DNA of 64,000 bases from an uncultured Eubacterium sp. (GTDB taxonomy: Bacteria; Bacillota; Clostridia; Lachnospirales; Lachnospiraceae). Location: the NCBI GenBank assembly GCA_947088865.1, contig CAMUHY010000007.1, positions 82,798 to 146,797 of the forward strand, written 5' to 3'. Below the pieces are notes generated by a model. The model made no database searches and was not told the origin of the DNA. It was given only the letters and a program-made list of their open reading frames with translations. Below, piece by piece: positions 10,003 through 19,539 of this stretch (the first letter of the stretch is position 1; every line of letters begins with the position of its first letter). The translations under genes were made by a program, and so were the position numbers.

Positions 10003-13000
10003 TTAATAAATATCTGCATTGCCATCGCCATAATCTTCGTCTACATCAAAGTCATCAGACAAATCCTCGTCAAAATCTTCCTCACCAAGTCCATCATCTT
10101 CCATGTAATCTGCTGATTCATCCATATCTTCTACATACTGTGCCTCGCCTGATTCATCAAATGTCTGAATCGTATTGCCTGCATGTTTTAATTCGCTTTC
10201 TTCATCTTTGCTGTTTCTGCGATAATTGCCATCATCAAGCACCTTCTTGAAATCCGTCACTTCATAATCGGCGCTTTCAAGAAGTTTTACCTCTTCATTA
10301 TTTTGGTCTAAGACGCGGACATCTAACGCCAATGACTGCAATTCTTTTAACAATACCTTAAAGGATTCTGGTATACCTGGCTCTGGTATATTTTCACCCT
10401 TAATAATTGCCTCATATGTCTTTACACGTCCCACAACATCATCGGACTTCACTGTAAGAATCTCTTGCAATGTATACGATGCACCGTAAGCCTCTAATGC
10501 CCACACTTCCATCTCACCGAAACGCTGTCCGCCAAACTGTGCTTTACCACCTAACGGCTGCTGTGTTACAAGTGAGTAAGGACCTGTTGAACGCGCATGA
10601 ATCTTATCATCAACCAAATGGTGAAGCTTTAAATAGTGCATAAATCCTATTGTAACAGGACTGTCAAAATATTCACCTGTTCTTCCGTCACGAAGTCTTA
10701 CTTTTCCGTTACGATCAATTGGAACACCTTTCCATTCTGCACGATGGTCTTTATGCTCATCAAGATACTGATACACATCTTCTCTCAAGCTTGCTTTATG
10801 CTTTGCACTAAATTCATCCCACTCAAGATTTGCGTAATCATTTGCCAACTCTAATGTATCCATAATATCATTTTCATCTGCACCATCAAACACGGATGTT
10901 GCAACATTAAAGCCAAGCACCTTTGCTGCTAGGCTCAAATGAATCTCCAAAACCTGACCGATATTCATACGTGAAGGCACACCAAGTGGATTTAAAACAA
11001 TATCAAGAGGGCGTCCGTTTGGCAAAAATGGCATATCTTCCACTGGAAGTACTCGTGAAACAACACCCTTATTACCATGACGACCAGCCATTTTATCACC
11101 AACAGATATCTTTCTTTTCTGTGCAATATAGATACGAACCGATTTATTGACACCTGGTGAAAGTTCGTCGCCGTCTTCTCTTGTAAAGGTCTTAACGGCT
11201 ACGACAATACCATACTCGCCATGTGGAACTTTAAGTGAAGTATCTCTTACTTCCCTTGCCTTCTCACCAAAAATAGCGCGAAGAAGTCGCTCTTCTGCTG
11301 TCAATTCAGTCTCTCCCTTAGGCGTTACCTTTCCAACTAAGACATCACCTGCACGAACCTCAGCGCCAATGCGAATAATGCCATCTTCATCAAGGTCTTT
11401 GATAGATTCGTTTGATACTGATGGAATATCTCTTGTAATCTCTTCTGGTCCAAGTTTTGTGTCTCTTGCTTCTGTCTCATACTCTTCTATATGAATGGAT
11501 GTATAGACATCATCTCTTACCAATCGTTCGCTCAAAAGAACCGCATCTTCATAATTGTAACCTTCCCATGTCATAAAACCAATCAATGGATTCTTACCTA
11601 ATGCAATCTCTCCATTGGATGTTGAAGGTCCGTCAGCAATGACATCACCAGCTTCAACACGGTCCCCCTTAAATACAATAGGGCGTTGATTATAACAGTT
11701 GCTTTGGTTACTTCTTGCAAACTTTGTCAACTTATATTTTTTAACTTTGCCATTATCTTGCTTTACTGTAATCATATTGGATTCTGACGATGTAACAACA
11801 CCTGCGGCTTCTGCTACCACACACACGCCAGAGTCAATTGCCGCTTTGTTTTCAATACCTGTTCCAATAACTGGCGCATCGGTAGTAAGAAGCGGCACAG
11901 CCTGACGCTGCATATTAGAACCCATCAACGCTCTGTTGGCATCATCATTTTGAAGAAATGGAATCATTGATGTTGCAACAGAAAAGACCATCTTCGGTGA
12001 AACGTCCATAAGGTCAATCAGTCTTTTGTCAAACTCTGATGTCTCATCTCTATATCGTCCAGACACTGTGTTTTTAACAAAATGTCCTTCTTCGTCAATC
12101 TCTGCATTCGCTTGAGCTACATGGAAATCATCTTCCTCGTCCGCTGTAAAATAGCGCACTTCATCTGTAACTCGTGGATTTTTAGGGTCGCTCTTGTCAA
12201 CAATACGATAAGGCGCTTCCACAAAGCCATATTCATTAATTCTTGCATAGGAAGCCAATGAGTTGATAAGACCGATATTTGGTCCTTCGGGTGTCTCAAT
12301 TGGACACATTCTTCCATAATGCGTATAATGCACGTCTCGAACTTCAAAACCTGCACGGTCTCTTGACAAGCCACCTGGTCCTAACGCAGATAATCTTCTC
12401 TTATGCGTCAACTCACCAAGCGGATTATTTTGGTCCATAAACTGTGACAGCTGTGAACTGCCAAAAAATTCCTTGATAGCTGCTGTCACAGGCTTTATAT
12501 TAATAAGAGATTGTGGTGAAACGCCGCTCAAATCCTGAGTAGACATTCTCTCACGCACCACTCTTTCCATTCTTGAAATTCCAATTCTAAACTGATTTTG
12601 TAATAACTCGCCAACAGCTCGAATACGTCTGTTGCCTAAATGGTCAATATCATCTTTTGTTCCAACGCCATATTCCAAATGGAGATTGTAGTTAATGGAT
12701 GCAAGGATATCTTCCACTGTAATATGCTTTGGAATAAGGTCGCCAAGATTTGTCGAAATGGCTCTTTTAATGCTTTCTATATCCGTATTTTCCTCAAGAA
12801 GCTGCTCCAAAACAGGGTAAAATACCTTCTCTGTAACACCAAGCTCTTTTGCTTCTTCCTCGCTGATATCAACCCATTTTGTGATATCAACTGCCATATT
12901 AGAAAGAATTTTTACTCTTCTATTTGTGATAACGCCATCGTTTCCTTTTACTTCCACATCAAGAAATACTGCCGGCACAGCAGCATTTTGAATTTCCTCT

Positions 13001-13977
13001 GCACTTTCTCTTGTAATTTTATCGCCTGCCTTTGCAATGACATTGCCATTTACAACAACATCATCGGCAAGGATATGTCCTGCTATTCTATATTTAAATG
13101 AAAGTTTTTTATTAAATTTATATCGTCCAACCTTTGCTAAATCATATCTTCTAGGGTCAAAAAACATGCCCGATATAAGTGATTCTGCACTGTCCACCGA
13201 TAATGGTTCACCAGGTCTTAACTTTTTATATAATTCCAGCAAACCTTTTTGTTGGTCTGTAAAACTGTCTTCACTGTGGTCTGTTGAAACATCTTTAGCC
13301 ATTGTAGCAATAAGCTTTGGTTCTTCTCCAAATGTATCAATAATTTCAGCGTTTGTTCCTATACCTAAAGCTCGAATCAACACTGTAATTGGCACTTTTT
13401 TATTTCGGTCAACTTTAACATAGAATACATTATTTGCATCGGTTTCATACTCAAGCCAAGCTCCACGATTTGGAATAACCTGACTGCTGTATAAAAAAAT
13501 CTTACCATATTTATCTTTTTGTATATCATAATAAATACCAGGTGAACGTACCAACTGGCTAACTATAACTCTCTCTGCACCATTAATAACAAACGTGCCT
13601 GTCCTTGTCATGATTGGGAGGTCGCCCATAAATATCTCATGACCAACAATATCTCCACTTTCCTTATTATGGAGTCTAACTTCAACTTTAAGAGGTGCTG
13701 CGTATGTAGCATCTCTTTCTTTGCACTCTTCAATAGAGTATTTGACCTCATCCTCACATAATGTGAAATCACCAAATTCCAGACTCAATCTTCCATTGTA
13801 ATCTGTAATCGGAGAAATATCATCAAAAACTTCTTTGAGTCCTTCATCCAAAAACCACTGGTATGAATCCTTTTGAACCTCAATAAGGTTAGGCATTTCA
13901 AGAACTTCCTTCTGTCTTGAATAGCTCATTCTGATGCTTTTTCCTGACTTCACTGGACGTATTCTATTTTTTTCCAT
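10003..13977 (-). CDS. rpoB: DNA-directed RNA polymerase subunit beta
   Basis: Beta subunit, 1324 residues. The rifampicin region reads [18 protein letters not shown], then [20 protein letters not shown], i.e. wild type at the classical resistance positions. The C-terminal tail is strongly acidic with [20 protein letters not shown], typical of Firmicutes beta. The SD GAGGGG lies before the ATG. It has its own promoter in the rplL-rpoB gap as well as possible read-through from rplJL past a long hairpin. Confidence 0.98.
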   Translation of the reverse strand: MEKNRIRPVKSGKSIRMSYSRQKEVLEMPNLIEVQKDSYQWFLDEGLKEVFDDISPITDYNGRLSLEFGDFTLCEDEVKYSIEECKERDATYAAPLKVEVRLHNKESGDIVGHEIFMGDLPIMTRTGTFVINGAERVIVSQLVRSPGIYYDIQKDKYGKIFLYSSQVIPNRGAWLEYETDANNVFYVKVDRNKKVPITVLIRALGIGTNAEIIDTFGEEPKLIATMAKDVSTDHSEDSFTDQQKGLLELYKKLRPGEPLSVDSAESLISGMFFDPRRYDLAKVGRYKFNKKLSFKYRIAGHILADDVVVNGNVIAKAGDKITRESAEEIQNAAVPAVFLDVEVKGNDGVITNRRVKILSNMAVDITKWVDISEEEAKELGVTEKVFYPVLEQLLEENTDIESIKRAISTNLGDLIPKHITVEDILASINYNLHLEYGVGTKDDIDHLGNRRIRAVGELLQNQFRIGISRMERVVRERMSTQDLSGVSPQSLINIKPVTAAIKEFFGSSQLSQFMDQNNPLGELTHKRRLSALGPGGLSRDRAGFEVRDVHYTHYGRMCPIETPEGPNIGLINSLASYARINEYGFVEAPYRIVDKSDPKNPRVTDEVRYFTADEEDDFHVAQANAEIDEEGHFVKNTVSGRYRDETSEFDKRLIDLMDVSPKMVFSVATSMIPFLQNDDANRALMGSNMQRQAVPLLTTDAPVIGTGIENKAAIDSGVCVVAEAAGVVTSSESNMITVKQDNGKVKKYKLTKFARSNQSNCYNQRPIVFKGDRVEAGDVIADGPSTSNGEIALGKNPLIGFMTWEGYNYEDAVLLSERLVRDDVYTSIHIEEYETEARDTKLGPEEITRDIPSVSNESIKDLDEDGIIRIGAEVRAGDVLVGKVTPKGETELTAEERLLRAIFGEKAREVRDTSLKVPHGEYGIVVAVKTFTREDGDELSPGVNKSVRIYIAQKRKISVGDKMAGRHGNKGVVSRVLPVEDMPFLPNGRPLDIVLNPLGVPSRMNIGQVLEIHLSLAAKVLGFNVATSVFDGADENDIMDTLELANDYANLEWDEFSAKHKASLREDVYQYLDEHKDHRAEWKGVPIDRNGKVRLRDGRTGEYFDSPVTIGFMHYLKLHHLVDDKIHARSTGPYSLVTQQPLGGKAQFGGQRFGEMEVWALEAYGASYTLQEILTVKSDDVVGRVKTYEAIIKGENIPEPGIPESFKVLLKELQSLALDVRVLDQNNEEVKLLESADYEVTDFKKVLDDGNYRRNSKDEESELKHAGNTIQTFDESGEAQYVEDMDESADYMEDDGLGEEDFDEDLSDDFDVDEDYGDGNADIY

Positions 13978-14049
13978 TGACGTTTCACCCCTCGTGCTTA
14001 TTTTACATAATTATGGCATATTACAATTTTCCATAATAGAGCATTGTCC

Positions 14050-14078
14050 ATAATATCACAATTACCTTAATGTGTCAA
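14050..14078 (-). promoter_or_regulatory. Sigma-A promoter of rpoBC
   Basis: Minus strand TTGACA (14073-14078), 17-nt spacer, TATTAT (14050-14055), about 75 nt before the rpoB ATG. It lies downstream of the long rplL-rpoB hairpin, giving rpoBC expression independent of rplJL. Confidence 0.85.
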
Positions 14079-14130
14079 CTAACATTTTGGATATTTTTGC
14101 TAAATTTTGTCGTATTTATATTATGCAAAA

Positions 14131-14222
14131 AGGGACTGCCGCAAAATGAACATTCCCTATAAGATATTGATATTAACTACATATCCTATATCTTATCTTT
14201 TAGAATTTCATTTTGCGGCAGT
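14131..14222 (-). terminator. Long hairpin terminator/attenuator between rplL and rpoB
   Basis: Arms of 16 bp (actgccgcaaaatgaa 14135-14150 and its exact complement 14207-14222) enclose a second stem (ataagatat/atatcttat). On the minus strand the outer arm is followed by CCCTTTTTG, so it works as an intrinsic terminator after rplL or as an attenuator reducing rpoBC relative to rplL. Similar ctg-Y-Y-gca arms occur at 23537-23620 and 51850-51947. Confidence 0.75.
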
Positions 14223-14246
14223 TCTGTAATACATTGAATTGTGCAA

Positions 14247-14612
14247 TTACTTTAATGTAACTTTTGCGCCTTCTGCTTCTATCTTCTTTTGGATATCTTC
14301 AGCTTCTTCTTTAGAAACAGCTTCCTTGATAACCTTTGGAGCATTATCTACAACTTCTTTAGCTTCCTTAAGTCCAAGACCTGTAATCTCACGAACAACC
14401 TTGATAACCTTAACCTTGTTGTCGCCAACTTCTGTAAGCTCTACATCAAATTCTGTCTTCTCATCTTCTGTTGTTGCGCCTGCGCCTGCTGCTGCAACTA
14501 CAACGCCTGCTGCTGCAGATACGCCAAATTCTTCCTCACATGCTTTAACTAACTCATTAAGCTCTAATACTGTTAAGCCCTTAATTACCTCAATAATTTC
14601 CTGTGTAGTCAT
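14247..14612 (-). CDS. rplL: 50S ribosomal protein L7/L12
   Basis: Stalk protein that recruits translation GTPases, 121 residues. N-terminal dimerisation region ([20 protein letters not shown]), alanine-rich hinge ([16 protein letters not shown]) and C-terminal domain with [13 protein letters not shown] and final GAKVTLK are all present. The start is fixed by homology because an upstream in-frame stop lies four codons before. Oddly, no Shine-Dalgarno is present next to the ATG (upstream is AGCAATTATATAGA); an AAAGGAGAG lies about 150 nt upstream instead. For one of the most translated proteins this is unusual (see findings). Confidence 0.97.
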   Translation of the reverse strand: MTTQEIIEVIKGLTVLELNELVKACEEEFGVSAAAGVVVAAAGAGATTEDEKTEFDVELTEVGDNKVKVIKVVREITGLGLKEAKEVVDNAPKVIKEAVSKEEAEDIQKKIEAEGAKVTLK

Positions 14613-14824
14613 TCTATATAATTGCTACTAAAAACATATATCGTTATATGAAATCATATAAAAACTATATAATCATATGAAAAACATAAATAACTATATG
14701 TCTCGATGTTCTTTATCTATTTATGCTTCTTTTTATGAAACACAAACAACATCGATTAGTAGGCTCTCCTTTCTATAAAAATATTTAATACAATTGTTTT
14801 TAAATTCTAAACAAATACTCTTAA
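14613..14824 (-). other. rplJ-rplL spacer with displaced SD and AT-rich repeats
   Basis: 212 bp without a clear gene. Reading along the minus strand: AAAGGAGAG (about 14764-14772), then a possible 11-codon peptide (start near 14753), a stem TCGATGTT/AACATCGA, and several near-palindromic blocks of the CATATAG/TATATG type, ending at the rplL ATG. The arrangement looks like an insertion or structured element between the SD and rplL. Confidence 0.45.
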
Positions 14825-15322
14825 TTAAGCTGCGCCTTCTTCAGACTTTTCAGCAATCTGCTTAATAACACGAGCAAAGTTTGTAATAGGTGACTGGATG
14901 CTTCCAAGAAGCTTTGAAAGCAATTCTTCTCTTGAAGGAATATTTGCGATAGCCTTAATACCTGCTTCATCATAATATGTTCCTTCTACAACACCGCATT
15001 TAAGCTCAAGCGCATCTGCTGTCTTTGCAAAATTGCTAAGAATCCTAGCAGGAGCCGTAGCGTCTTTTGCACTGATAGCAATTGCATTTGGTCCTTCAAG
15101 ATTCTCAGTCATTGGCTCAAAAATAGTTCCAGCAACTGCTCTCTTAACTAAAGTATTCTTATAAACCTTATAGATAACACCTGCTTCTCTCATCTGCTTT
15201 CTAAGCTGTGTATCCTGTTCTACTGTCAAACCGCTGTACTTAACAAGAACCACACCTGCTGCATCTTTTAAAGAAGCTGAAATCTCATCTACTATCGGCT
15301 GTTTAAGTTCTACCTTTGCCAT
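14825..15322 (-). CDS. rplJ: 50S ribosomal protein L10
   Basis: Stalk base protein that anchors L7/L12 dimers, 165 residues from the chosen start. The sequence begins MAKVELKQPIVDEIS and contains LVKYSGLTVEQDTQLRKQMR and KVYKNTLVKRA, typical of L10. The frame is open further upstream, but the upstream codons encode the leader RNA and not L10; ATG at 15322 has AGGAGGTAAATTC in front and matches the family. The L10-(L12)n complex is known in other bacteria, including Bacillus, to repress its own operon through the leader, and that leader is visible here. Confidence 0.98.
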   Translation of the reverse strand: MAKVELKQPIVDEISASLKDAAGVVLVKYSGLTVEQDTQLRKQMREAGVIYKVYKNTLVKRAVAGTIFEPMTENLEGPNAIAISAKDATAPARILSNFAKTADALELKCGVVEGTYYDEAGIKAIANIPSREELLSKLLGSIQSPITNFARVIKQIAEKSEEGAA

Positions 15323-15396
15323 GAATTTACCTCCTTTTAAAATAAAATCATCGCCATACATAATCGAGTAGGGGAGAATTTCCTTACTCGCCACGC

Positions 15397-15441
15397 GAGG
15401 TGCGTGCAGCAAAACTGCTAGTTTCCTTATGCACCCCTGCG
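15397..15441 (-). repeat. Structured repeat inside the rplJ leader (second copy at 53434)
   Basis: On the minus strand GGGGTGC (15431-15437) pairs with GCACCTC (15397-15403) around an AGCA/TGCT hairpin. A related block with the same flanking motif gcaggggtgcat lies at 53434-53474, also minus oriented, where the pairing is kept through an additional wobble. Confidence 0.45.
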
Positions 15442-15472
15442 AAAAAAACCTTCTGTCCATATAGACAGAAGG
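15442..15472 (-). terminator. Intrinsic terminator in the rplJ leader
   Basis: Minus-strand stem CCTTCTGTC/GACAGAAGG followed by seven T. It lies between the L10 leader and rplJ, about 120 nt before the rplJ start, so it must be conditional. This matches the attenuation mechanism described for the Bacillus subtilis rplJL leader, where L10(L12)4 promotes termination. Confidence 0.8.
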
Positions 15473-15479
15473 GAAGAAT

Positions 15480-15560
15480 AAACAATCTTAATGTTACTCC
15501 TCGGTAGGCGAATTACCTTTAACCCTTATGGGACCATACTGTCTTAGGCGAAATATATAT
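15480..15560 (-). ncRNA. Ribosomal protein L10 leader
   Basis: Cis-acting autoregulatory leader upstream of rplJ. The minus strand contains the characteristic blocks AAGACAGTA and, about 45 nt later, CCTACCGAGGAG, as in the known L10 leader family of Firmicutes, followed by the terminator hairpin. Boundaries are approximate. Confidence 0.8.
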
Positions 15561-15595
15561 TTAATATAAAACCTTATATCAAACATACGCATTAC

Positions 15596-15624
15596 AATAT
15601 ATCATTATATATATTGGCTGTCAA
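15596..15624 (-). promoter_or_regulatory. Sigma-A promoter of rplJL
   Basis: Minus strand TTGACA (15619-15624), 17-nt spacer, TATATT (15596-15601), just after the rplA stop, with the L10 leader directly downstream. Confidence 0.8.
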
Positions 15625-15639
15625 TCATTTTATCAACAA

Positions 15640-16335
15640 TTAACCAACATACTTAGATGTATTAATCTTAACACTTGGTCCCATTGTAGAAGCAAGTGCA
15701 ATACTTCTAAGATATTGACCTTTAACGGATGATGGTTTTGCTTTAACGATTGCATCCATAATAGCTTGGAAGTTGTCCGCTAATTGGTCTTCAGTAAATG
15801 AAGCCTTACCAATTGGCACGTGAATGATATTTGTCTTATCAAGTCTGTACTCAATCTTACCAGCCTTGATATCATTAACAGCTTTTGTTACATCCATAGT
15901 AACCGTACCAGCCTTAGGATTTGGCATTAAGCCTTTTGGTCCTAATACTCGTCCCAAACGTCCAACGACACCCATCATATCAGGAGTTGCAACAACGACA
16001 TCAAACTCAAACCAGTTATCATTTTGAATCTTTGGAATAAGCTCTTCAGCACCTACAAAATCAGCACCTGCTGCCTCAGCCTCTTCTGCCTTAGCGCCTT
16101 TTGCAAATACCAATACACGAACCTTCTTGCCTGTTCCATGTGGAAGCACAACAGCACCTCTAATCTGTTGTTCCGCATGACGTCCATCACAACCTGTTCT
16201 GATATGCGCTTCAATTGTTTCGTCGAACTTTGCAACAGCGCTCTTCTTTACAAGTGCGATAGCGTCTGCTGCTTCATATAATGTCTGGCGGTCAATATTC
16301 TTGGCTGCCTCAACGTATTTCTTTCCTCTTTTCAT
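15640..16335 (-). CDS. rplA: 50S ribosomal protein L1
   Basis: L1-stalk protein, 231 residues from ATG 16335. It begins [15 protein letters not shown] and contains [15 protein letters not shown] and the signature [20 protein letters not shown]. The open frame extends upstream, but the SD (AGGAGG) and homology place the start at 16335. L1 is the classical translational repressor of rplK-rplA; rplK is 75 bp upstream with a structured leader. Confidence 0.98.
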   Translation of the reverse strand: MKRGKKYVEAAKNIDRQTLYEAADAIALVKKSAVAKFDETIEAHIRTGCDGRHAEQQIRGAVVLPHGTGKKVRVLVFAKGAKAEEAEAAGADFVGAEELIPKIQNDNWFEFDVVVATPDMMGVVGRLGRVLGPKGLMPNPKAGTVTMDVTKAVNDIKAGKIEYRLDKTNIIHVPIGKASFTEDQLADNFQAIMDAIVKAKPSSVKGQYLRSIALASTMGPSVKINTSKYVG

Positions 16336-16409
16336 AATAAAAAACCTCCTAGTGGTATTATCGGAAGGGCTATTTCCTCCCACAGCATTACAGCTTTATA
16401 GCTGTTTTA

Positions 16410-16835
16410 TTAGTCCTCAACTACAATGCCCATGCTCTTAGCAGTTCCTTCTATCATAGAAGTTGCAGCTTCAATGGTTGCAGCATTTAAGTCTGGCATC
16501 TTAAGCTCAGCAATCTTTTGAACTTCTGCTCTCTTAATCTTAGCAACTTTTGTCTTGTTAGGAACACCTGAACCTGACTTAATGTTACAAGCTTTCTTAA
16601 GAAGAACTGCAGCTGGAGGAGTCTTTGTGATAAAACTAAAACTTCTATCAGCGTAAACAGTGATGACAACAGGGATAATTAAATCTCCTTGGTCGGCTGT
16701 CTTTGCATTAAATTGCTTTGTAAATTCTACGATATTAACACCGTGCTGTCCAAGTGCTGGACCAACTGGTGGTGCTGGTGTTGCCTTACCAGCAGGAATC
16801 TGTAATTTGATATAACCTGTTACTTTCTTTGCCAT
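16410..16835 (-). CDS. rplK: 50S ribosomal protein L11
   Basis: GTPase-centre protein that binds 23S rRNA, 141 residues. It begins [20 protein letters not shown] and contains [18 protein letters not shown]-type C-terminal region [22 protein letters not shown] is present. ATG at 16835 with TAGGAGGTGCCTAAG upstream is the right start; a GTG three codons earlier overlaps the SD. Confidence 0.98.
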   Translation of the reverse strand: MAKKVTGYIKLQIPAGKATPAPPVGPALGQHGVNIVEFTKQFNAKTADQGDLIIPVVITVYADRSFSFITKTPPAAVLLKKACNIKSGSGVPNKTKVAKIKRAEVQKIAELKMPDLNAATIEAATSMIEGTAKSMGIVVED

Positions 16836-16859
16836 CTTAGGCACCTCCTAAATATAAAT

Positions 16860-16919
16860 GTGGTTTCTGGCGACCTTTTAACATACAAAATATTCTTTTC
16901 CAATGTTTTGGTCTCCCAC
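16860..16919 (-). promoter_or_regulatory. Structured rplK leader, candidate L1-binding site
   Basis: In the nusG-rplK spacer the minus strand can fold GTGG-GA-GACC (16910-16919) with GGTC-gccagaaa-CCAC (16860-16875), leaving an asymmetric internal loop. L1 represses rplKA through such a leader site in other bacteria; assignment here is inference. Confidence 0.4.
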
Positions 16920-16988
16920 GAACAATAACAACAATATATTGCCAAAAAGCAATAAATGTTATGTTCTCAACTTATAAAATGTCCTTTA

Positions 16989-17540
16989 TTACATTAGTTT
17001 CACATCCGTAAAACCAATCTCAACCGGTGTTTCACGACCGAACATTTCAACATTAATTGTAAGGCACTGCTTGCCCTCATTAATGTCTCTGATAACCCCA
17101 ACTGTATTCTCCCATGCACCAGAAAGAATCATTACCTGTTCACCCACTTTTCCATTAAAATGAATAATTGGCTTTTCCTTCTGTTCATTCTTGTCCTTAT
17201 TATCAGAAAGAGTAATTCCAAGTGCTTTAATTTCTGAAGGAGTAAGTGGAACTGGCTTAGAACCGGGACCAACAAATCCTGTAACACCTCTCGTATTACG
17301 AACAACATACCAACTGTCGTCATTCATAACCATGTTAATGAGTACATAACCCGGAAACATCTTTTTATCTGCTGCTTTTTGAGTACCATTTTTAATCTCA
17401 ACGACCGTCTCAAGTGGTACAACTACTTCAAGTATAAGGTCTTGAAGATTTCTGTTCTCAACAGTTTTCTTAATGTTTGCTTTAACCTTATTCTCATATC
17501 CAGAATAAGTATGCACTACATACCATTTTGCTTCGTCCAT
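16989..17540 (-). CDS. nusG: Transcription termination/antitermination factor NusG
   Basis: RNA polymerase-associated elongation factor, 183 residues. The NGN domain starts KWYVVHTYSGYENKVK and includes MFPGYVLINM and VRNTRGVTGFVG; the C-terminal KOW domain has GEQVMILSGAWENTVGVI. It lies 15 bp downstream of secE in the usual secE-nusG-rplK order. Confidence 0.97.
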   Translation of the reverse strand: MDEAKWYVVHTYSGYENKVKANIKKTVENRNLQDLILEVVVPLETVVEIKNGTQKAADKKMFPGYVLINMVMNDDSWYVVRNTRGVTGFVGPGSKPVPLTPSEIKALGITLSDNKDKNEQKEKPIIHFNGKVGEQVMILSGAWENTVGVIRDINEGKQCLTINVEMFGRETPVEIGFTDVKLM

Positions 17541-17555
17541 GTAATCACCTTTTCC

Positions 17556-17759
17556 TTACTTCATTAAGAATTCAATTCCAAATCTTGATAATAAGTCGAC
17601 AATTGAAATAATTGCACCTAATAATACGGATACAACCAATACAGCAACGGTTTCTTTTGTGAGTGTCTTACGGTCAGGCCAAATAATTTTGTTAAATTCA
17701 GCCTTTAAGCCCTTAAACCAGCTTTTTTTCTGCTTTTTCTCTTTAACAGTATCACCCAT
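17556..17759 (-). CDS. secE: Preprotein translocase subunit SecE
   Basis: Small essential subunit of the SecYEG channel, 67 residues. It has a basic N-terminal stretch (KEKKQKKSWFKGLKAEF), the conserved IIWPDRKTLTKETVAVL motif and a single C-terminal membrane helix (about residues 38-60). Position between rpmG and nusG confirms the call. Confidence 0.95.
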   Translation of the reverse strand: MGDTVKEKKQKKSWFKGLKAEFNKIIWPDRKTLTKETVAVLVVSVLLGAIISIVDLLSRFGIEFLMK

Positions 17760-17782
17760 TATTCTTACCTCACTGTCTTAGA

Positions 17783-17932
17783 TTACTTCGTTTCCTTATG
17801 CAATGTATGTGCTTTACAGAACTTGCAATACTTTTTTGTTTCCATTCTGTCAGGATGAGCTTTCTTATCCTTTGTCATGTTGTAATTTCGCTGTTTACAT
17901 TCTGTACATGCCAATGTTATCTTAATGCGCAC
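17783..17932 (-). CDS. rpmG: 50S ribosomal protein L33
   Basis: 49-residue protein with a GTG start: translation [18 protein letters not shown], ending HTLHKETK. Two CxxC pairs (CTEC and CKFC) form the zinc ribbon, so it is the zinc-binding paralogue type. The SD GGAGGTGG lies 5 nt upstream of the GTG. It is first in the rpmG-secE-nusG cluster, 23 bp before secE. Confidence 0.95.
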   Translation of the reverse strand: MRIKITLACTECKQRNYNMTKDKKAHPDRMETKKYCKFCKAHTLHKETK

Positions 17933-18044
17933 AACTTCCACCTCCAATGTTTTATTATTGTGGTGCTTAAACCTAGTAAATACTGGCTTTACACCAATTG
18001 GCTTTTTTTAGGCATAAAAAAAAGACCACTTCCATAGCTAATCT

Positions 18045-18074
18045 AATATAGCACAGCTTATTAAAATACGTCAA
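18045..18074 (-). promoter_or_regulatory. Sigma-A promoter of rpmG-secE-nusG-rplKA
   Basis: Minus strand TTGACG (18069-18074), 18-nt spacer, TATATT (18045-18050), about 110 nt before the rpmG GTG. Confidence 0.75.
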
Positions 18075-18116
18075 CCATTTTTTCACTTTATTGAAAATAT
18101 ATTGCAATTATATAAC

Positions 18117-19346
18117 TTACGCATCACAAAAATTAATGACTAATTCTTTTATATGGAATGTATGATTTACCAGCCAAACGCGGAGCAATCGTTCCCCCAA
18201 AAAGCCATACACTCTTTTTTGATATGTATCATAATTACTCACATCAATTCTTTTTTCAAGCTCGTCAAGAATATCAAACAGCCATTGACAATAGGCATCA
18301 AACACATTTTTTCTGCAAATCATCATATTGCCAATATTCATAAAATTACTGTTCATACACAACTCAAACGCCTGTATATATTCTGGATAACGCTGTCTTA
18401 TCACATCTTTACATACAGCCAAATCCTCCTGATGGTGTTTGACTGCATAATGTTCACTTACATTTTTATACGCTGACATAGAACTATTCCCAATAACAAT
18501 GTCATACTGATTCATCAATTCGCAGACATCTTGTTTATTTAATATCTTTCCATTATTTAAAAAATATCTTCTATAATGGCACAATCCCACAACATCACAT
18601 GATATATTTTTCCAAATCCAATATATACCTGTCAATTCACAGTATGTATCATTTTTTATGGATATATGTTCTCCTGTATCATCACCAATAAACCCAAGCG
18701 ATGATTTTCCTTGCTTACCCACATGTAAAGGAATATACATACCCTCATTTAAATCCACACCATTAGGAATAGTAAATTCTTTATGTGCTGCAATATAAAG
18801 TCTAATATCTGCTTGTCTCGTCATTTTTGTACTTAAATCTTGTGTGGTATATTCTTTACTATATAAATTACTTTGTGCAGCTTTGCCTTGAATAAGCGCA
18901 TATTGTCTGCCTTCCAAATCAATTGCCTGACAAGCTGCATGGCTTGTCATAAAATTAACAAAATCGACATCGTTTGTATCTGCCACTATCATTTTGCCAT
19001 GATTTAAAAGCCAATTCCATAACGCTTCTTTTGATATCATCATTGTATTATTATATTCGCTGTTCATATCAAAAAAATAGATTAAGTCATAGACTTTTGT
19101 ATCCAATATATAAATAGATTTTATATTTGTAATTTTATCATATATCTTTGTATATACTGGCTGAACTTTCTCACTCATAGATACACCCTCAAGGATAATA
19201 TCCTTTGAAATCTCACAGTTCATAACTTGCCTTGCAACGGCCCCTATCCTTTGTAAAAATATGCCAAAATCTAATATACTTGTCGGATTTGTCTGTTTTA
19301 TCCACTCAAAATATAAATAAATATCATTGCGGTCCGTAATCACCAT
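18117..19346 (-). CDS. DUF4422-type glycosyltransferase with extra N-terminal domain
   Basis: 409-residue protein. The C-terminal ~230 residues match the DUF4422 glycosyltransferase pattern: IRLYIAAHKEFTIP, GDDTGEHIS, YCELTGIYWIWKN, VGLCHYRRYF and the MNIGNMMICRK segment. The N-terminal ~165 residues look like a methyltransferase-like Rossmann region (SILDFGIFLQRIGAVARQ, later MIVADTNDVDFV), possibly degenerate. Role is probably decoration of a surface polysaccharide or glycan; the donor is unknown. ATG 19346 is chosen because AATGGAG lies 5 nt upstream; a longer frame runs through the leader. The leader has the hairpin/anti-loop motif described in the findings. Upstream neighbour is the K+ transporter gene. 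Confidence 0.75.
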   Translation of the reverse strand: MVITDRNDIYLYFEWIKQTNPTSILDFGIFLQRIGAVARQVMNCEISKDIILEGVSMSEKVQPVYTKIYDKITNIKSIYILDTKVYDLIYFFDMNSEYNNTMMISKEALWNWLLNHGKMIVADTNDVDFVNFMTSHAACQAIDLEGRQYALIQGKAAQSNLYSKEYTTQDLSTKMTRQADIRLYIAAHKEFTIPNGVDLNEGMYIPLHVGKQGKSSLGFIGDDTGEHISIKNDTYCELTGIYWIWKNISCDVVGLCHYRRYFLNNGKILNKQDVCELMNQYDIVIGNSSMSAYKNVSEHYAVKHHQEDLAVCKDVIRQRYPEYIQAFELCMNSNFMNIGNMMICRKNVFDAYCQWLFDILDELEKRIDVSNYDTYQKRVYGFLGERLLRVWLVNHTFHIKELVINFCDA

Positions 19347-19452
19347 AAAAATCTCCATTCTGAAACGTAACATATAAATTGTATATCAAAAATTTGCAAA
19401 AAGGATTTGTATTGTCACATCAAGCCCTATTTGTGACGTTTCAGCACAAATA
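19347..19452 (-). promoter_or_regulatory. Leader with hairpin whose loop pairs next to the SD (copy A)
   Basis: On the minus strand a hairpin with tatttgtg/cacaaata stem (19428-19452) exposes the 9-nt loop ctgaaacgt. The exact complement acgtttcag (19360-19368) lies directly before the SD aatggag. The other perfect copy lies before the PII gene at 48107-48213, with two covarying base changes. Confidence 0.6.
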
Positions 19453-19539
19453 ATCTACCAACTTATCTATTTGTGAAACAATAAAGGTATCTACATAATT
19501 TTTTACATTATTTTTCTATTTTTATAATAAACTTTATTT

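Noticed and set aside
14131-14222. MITE with transposase ends
   Set aside because: The inverted arms suggest a MITE, but there is no target-site duplication visible and the T-run after the minus-strand arm makes a terminator/attenuator a simpler explanation.
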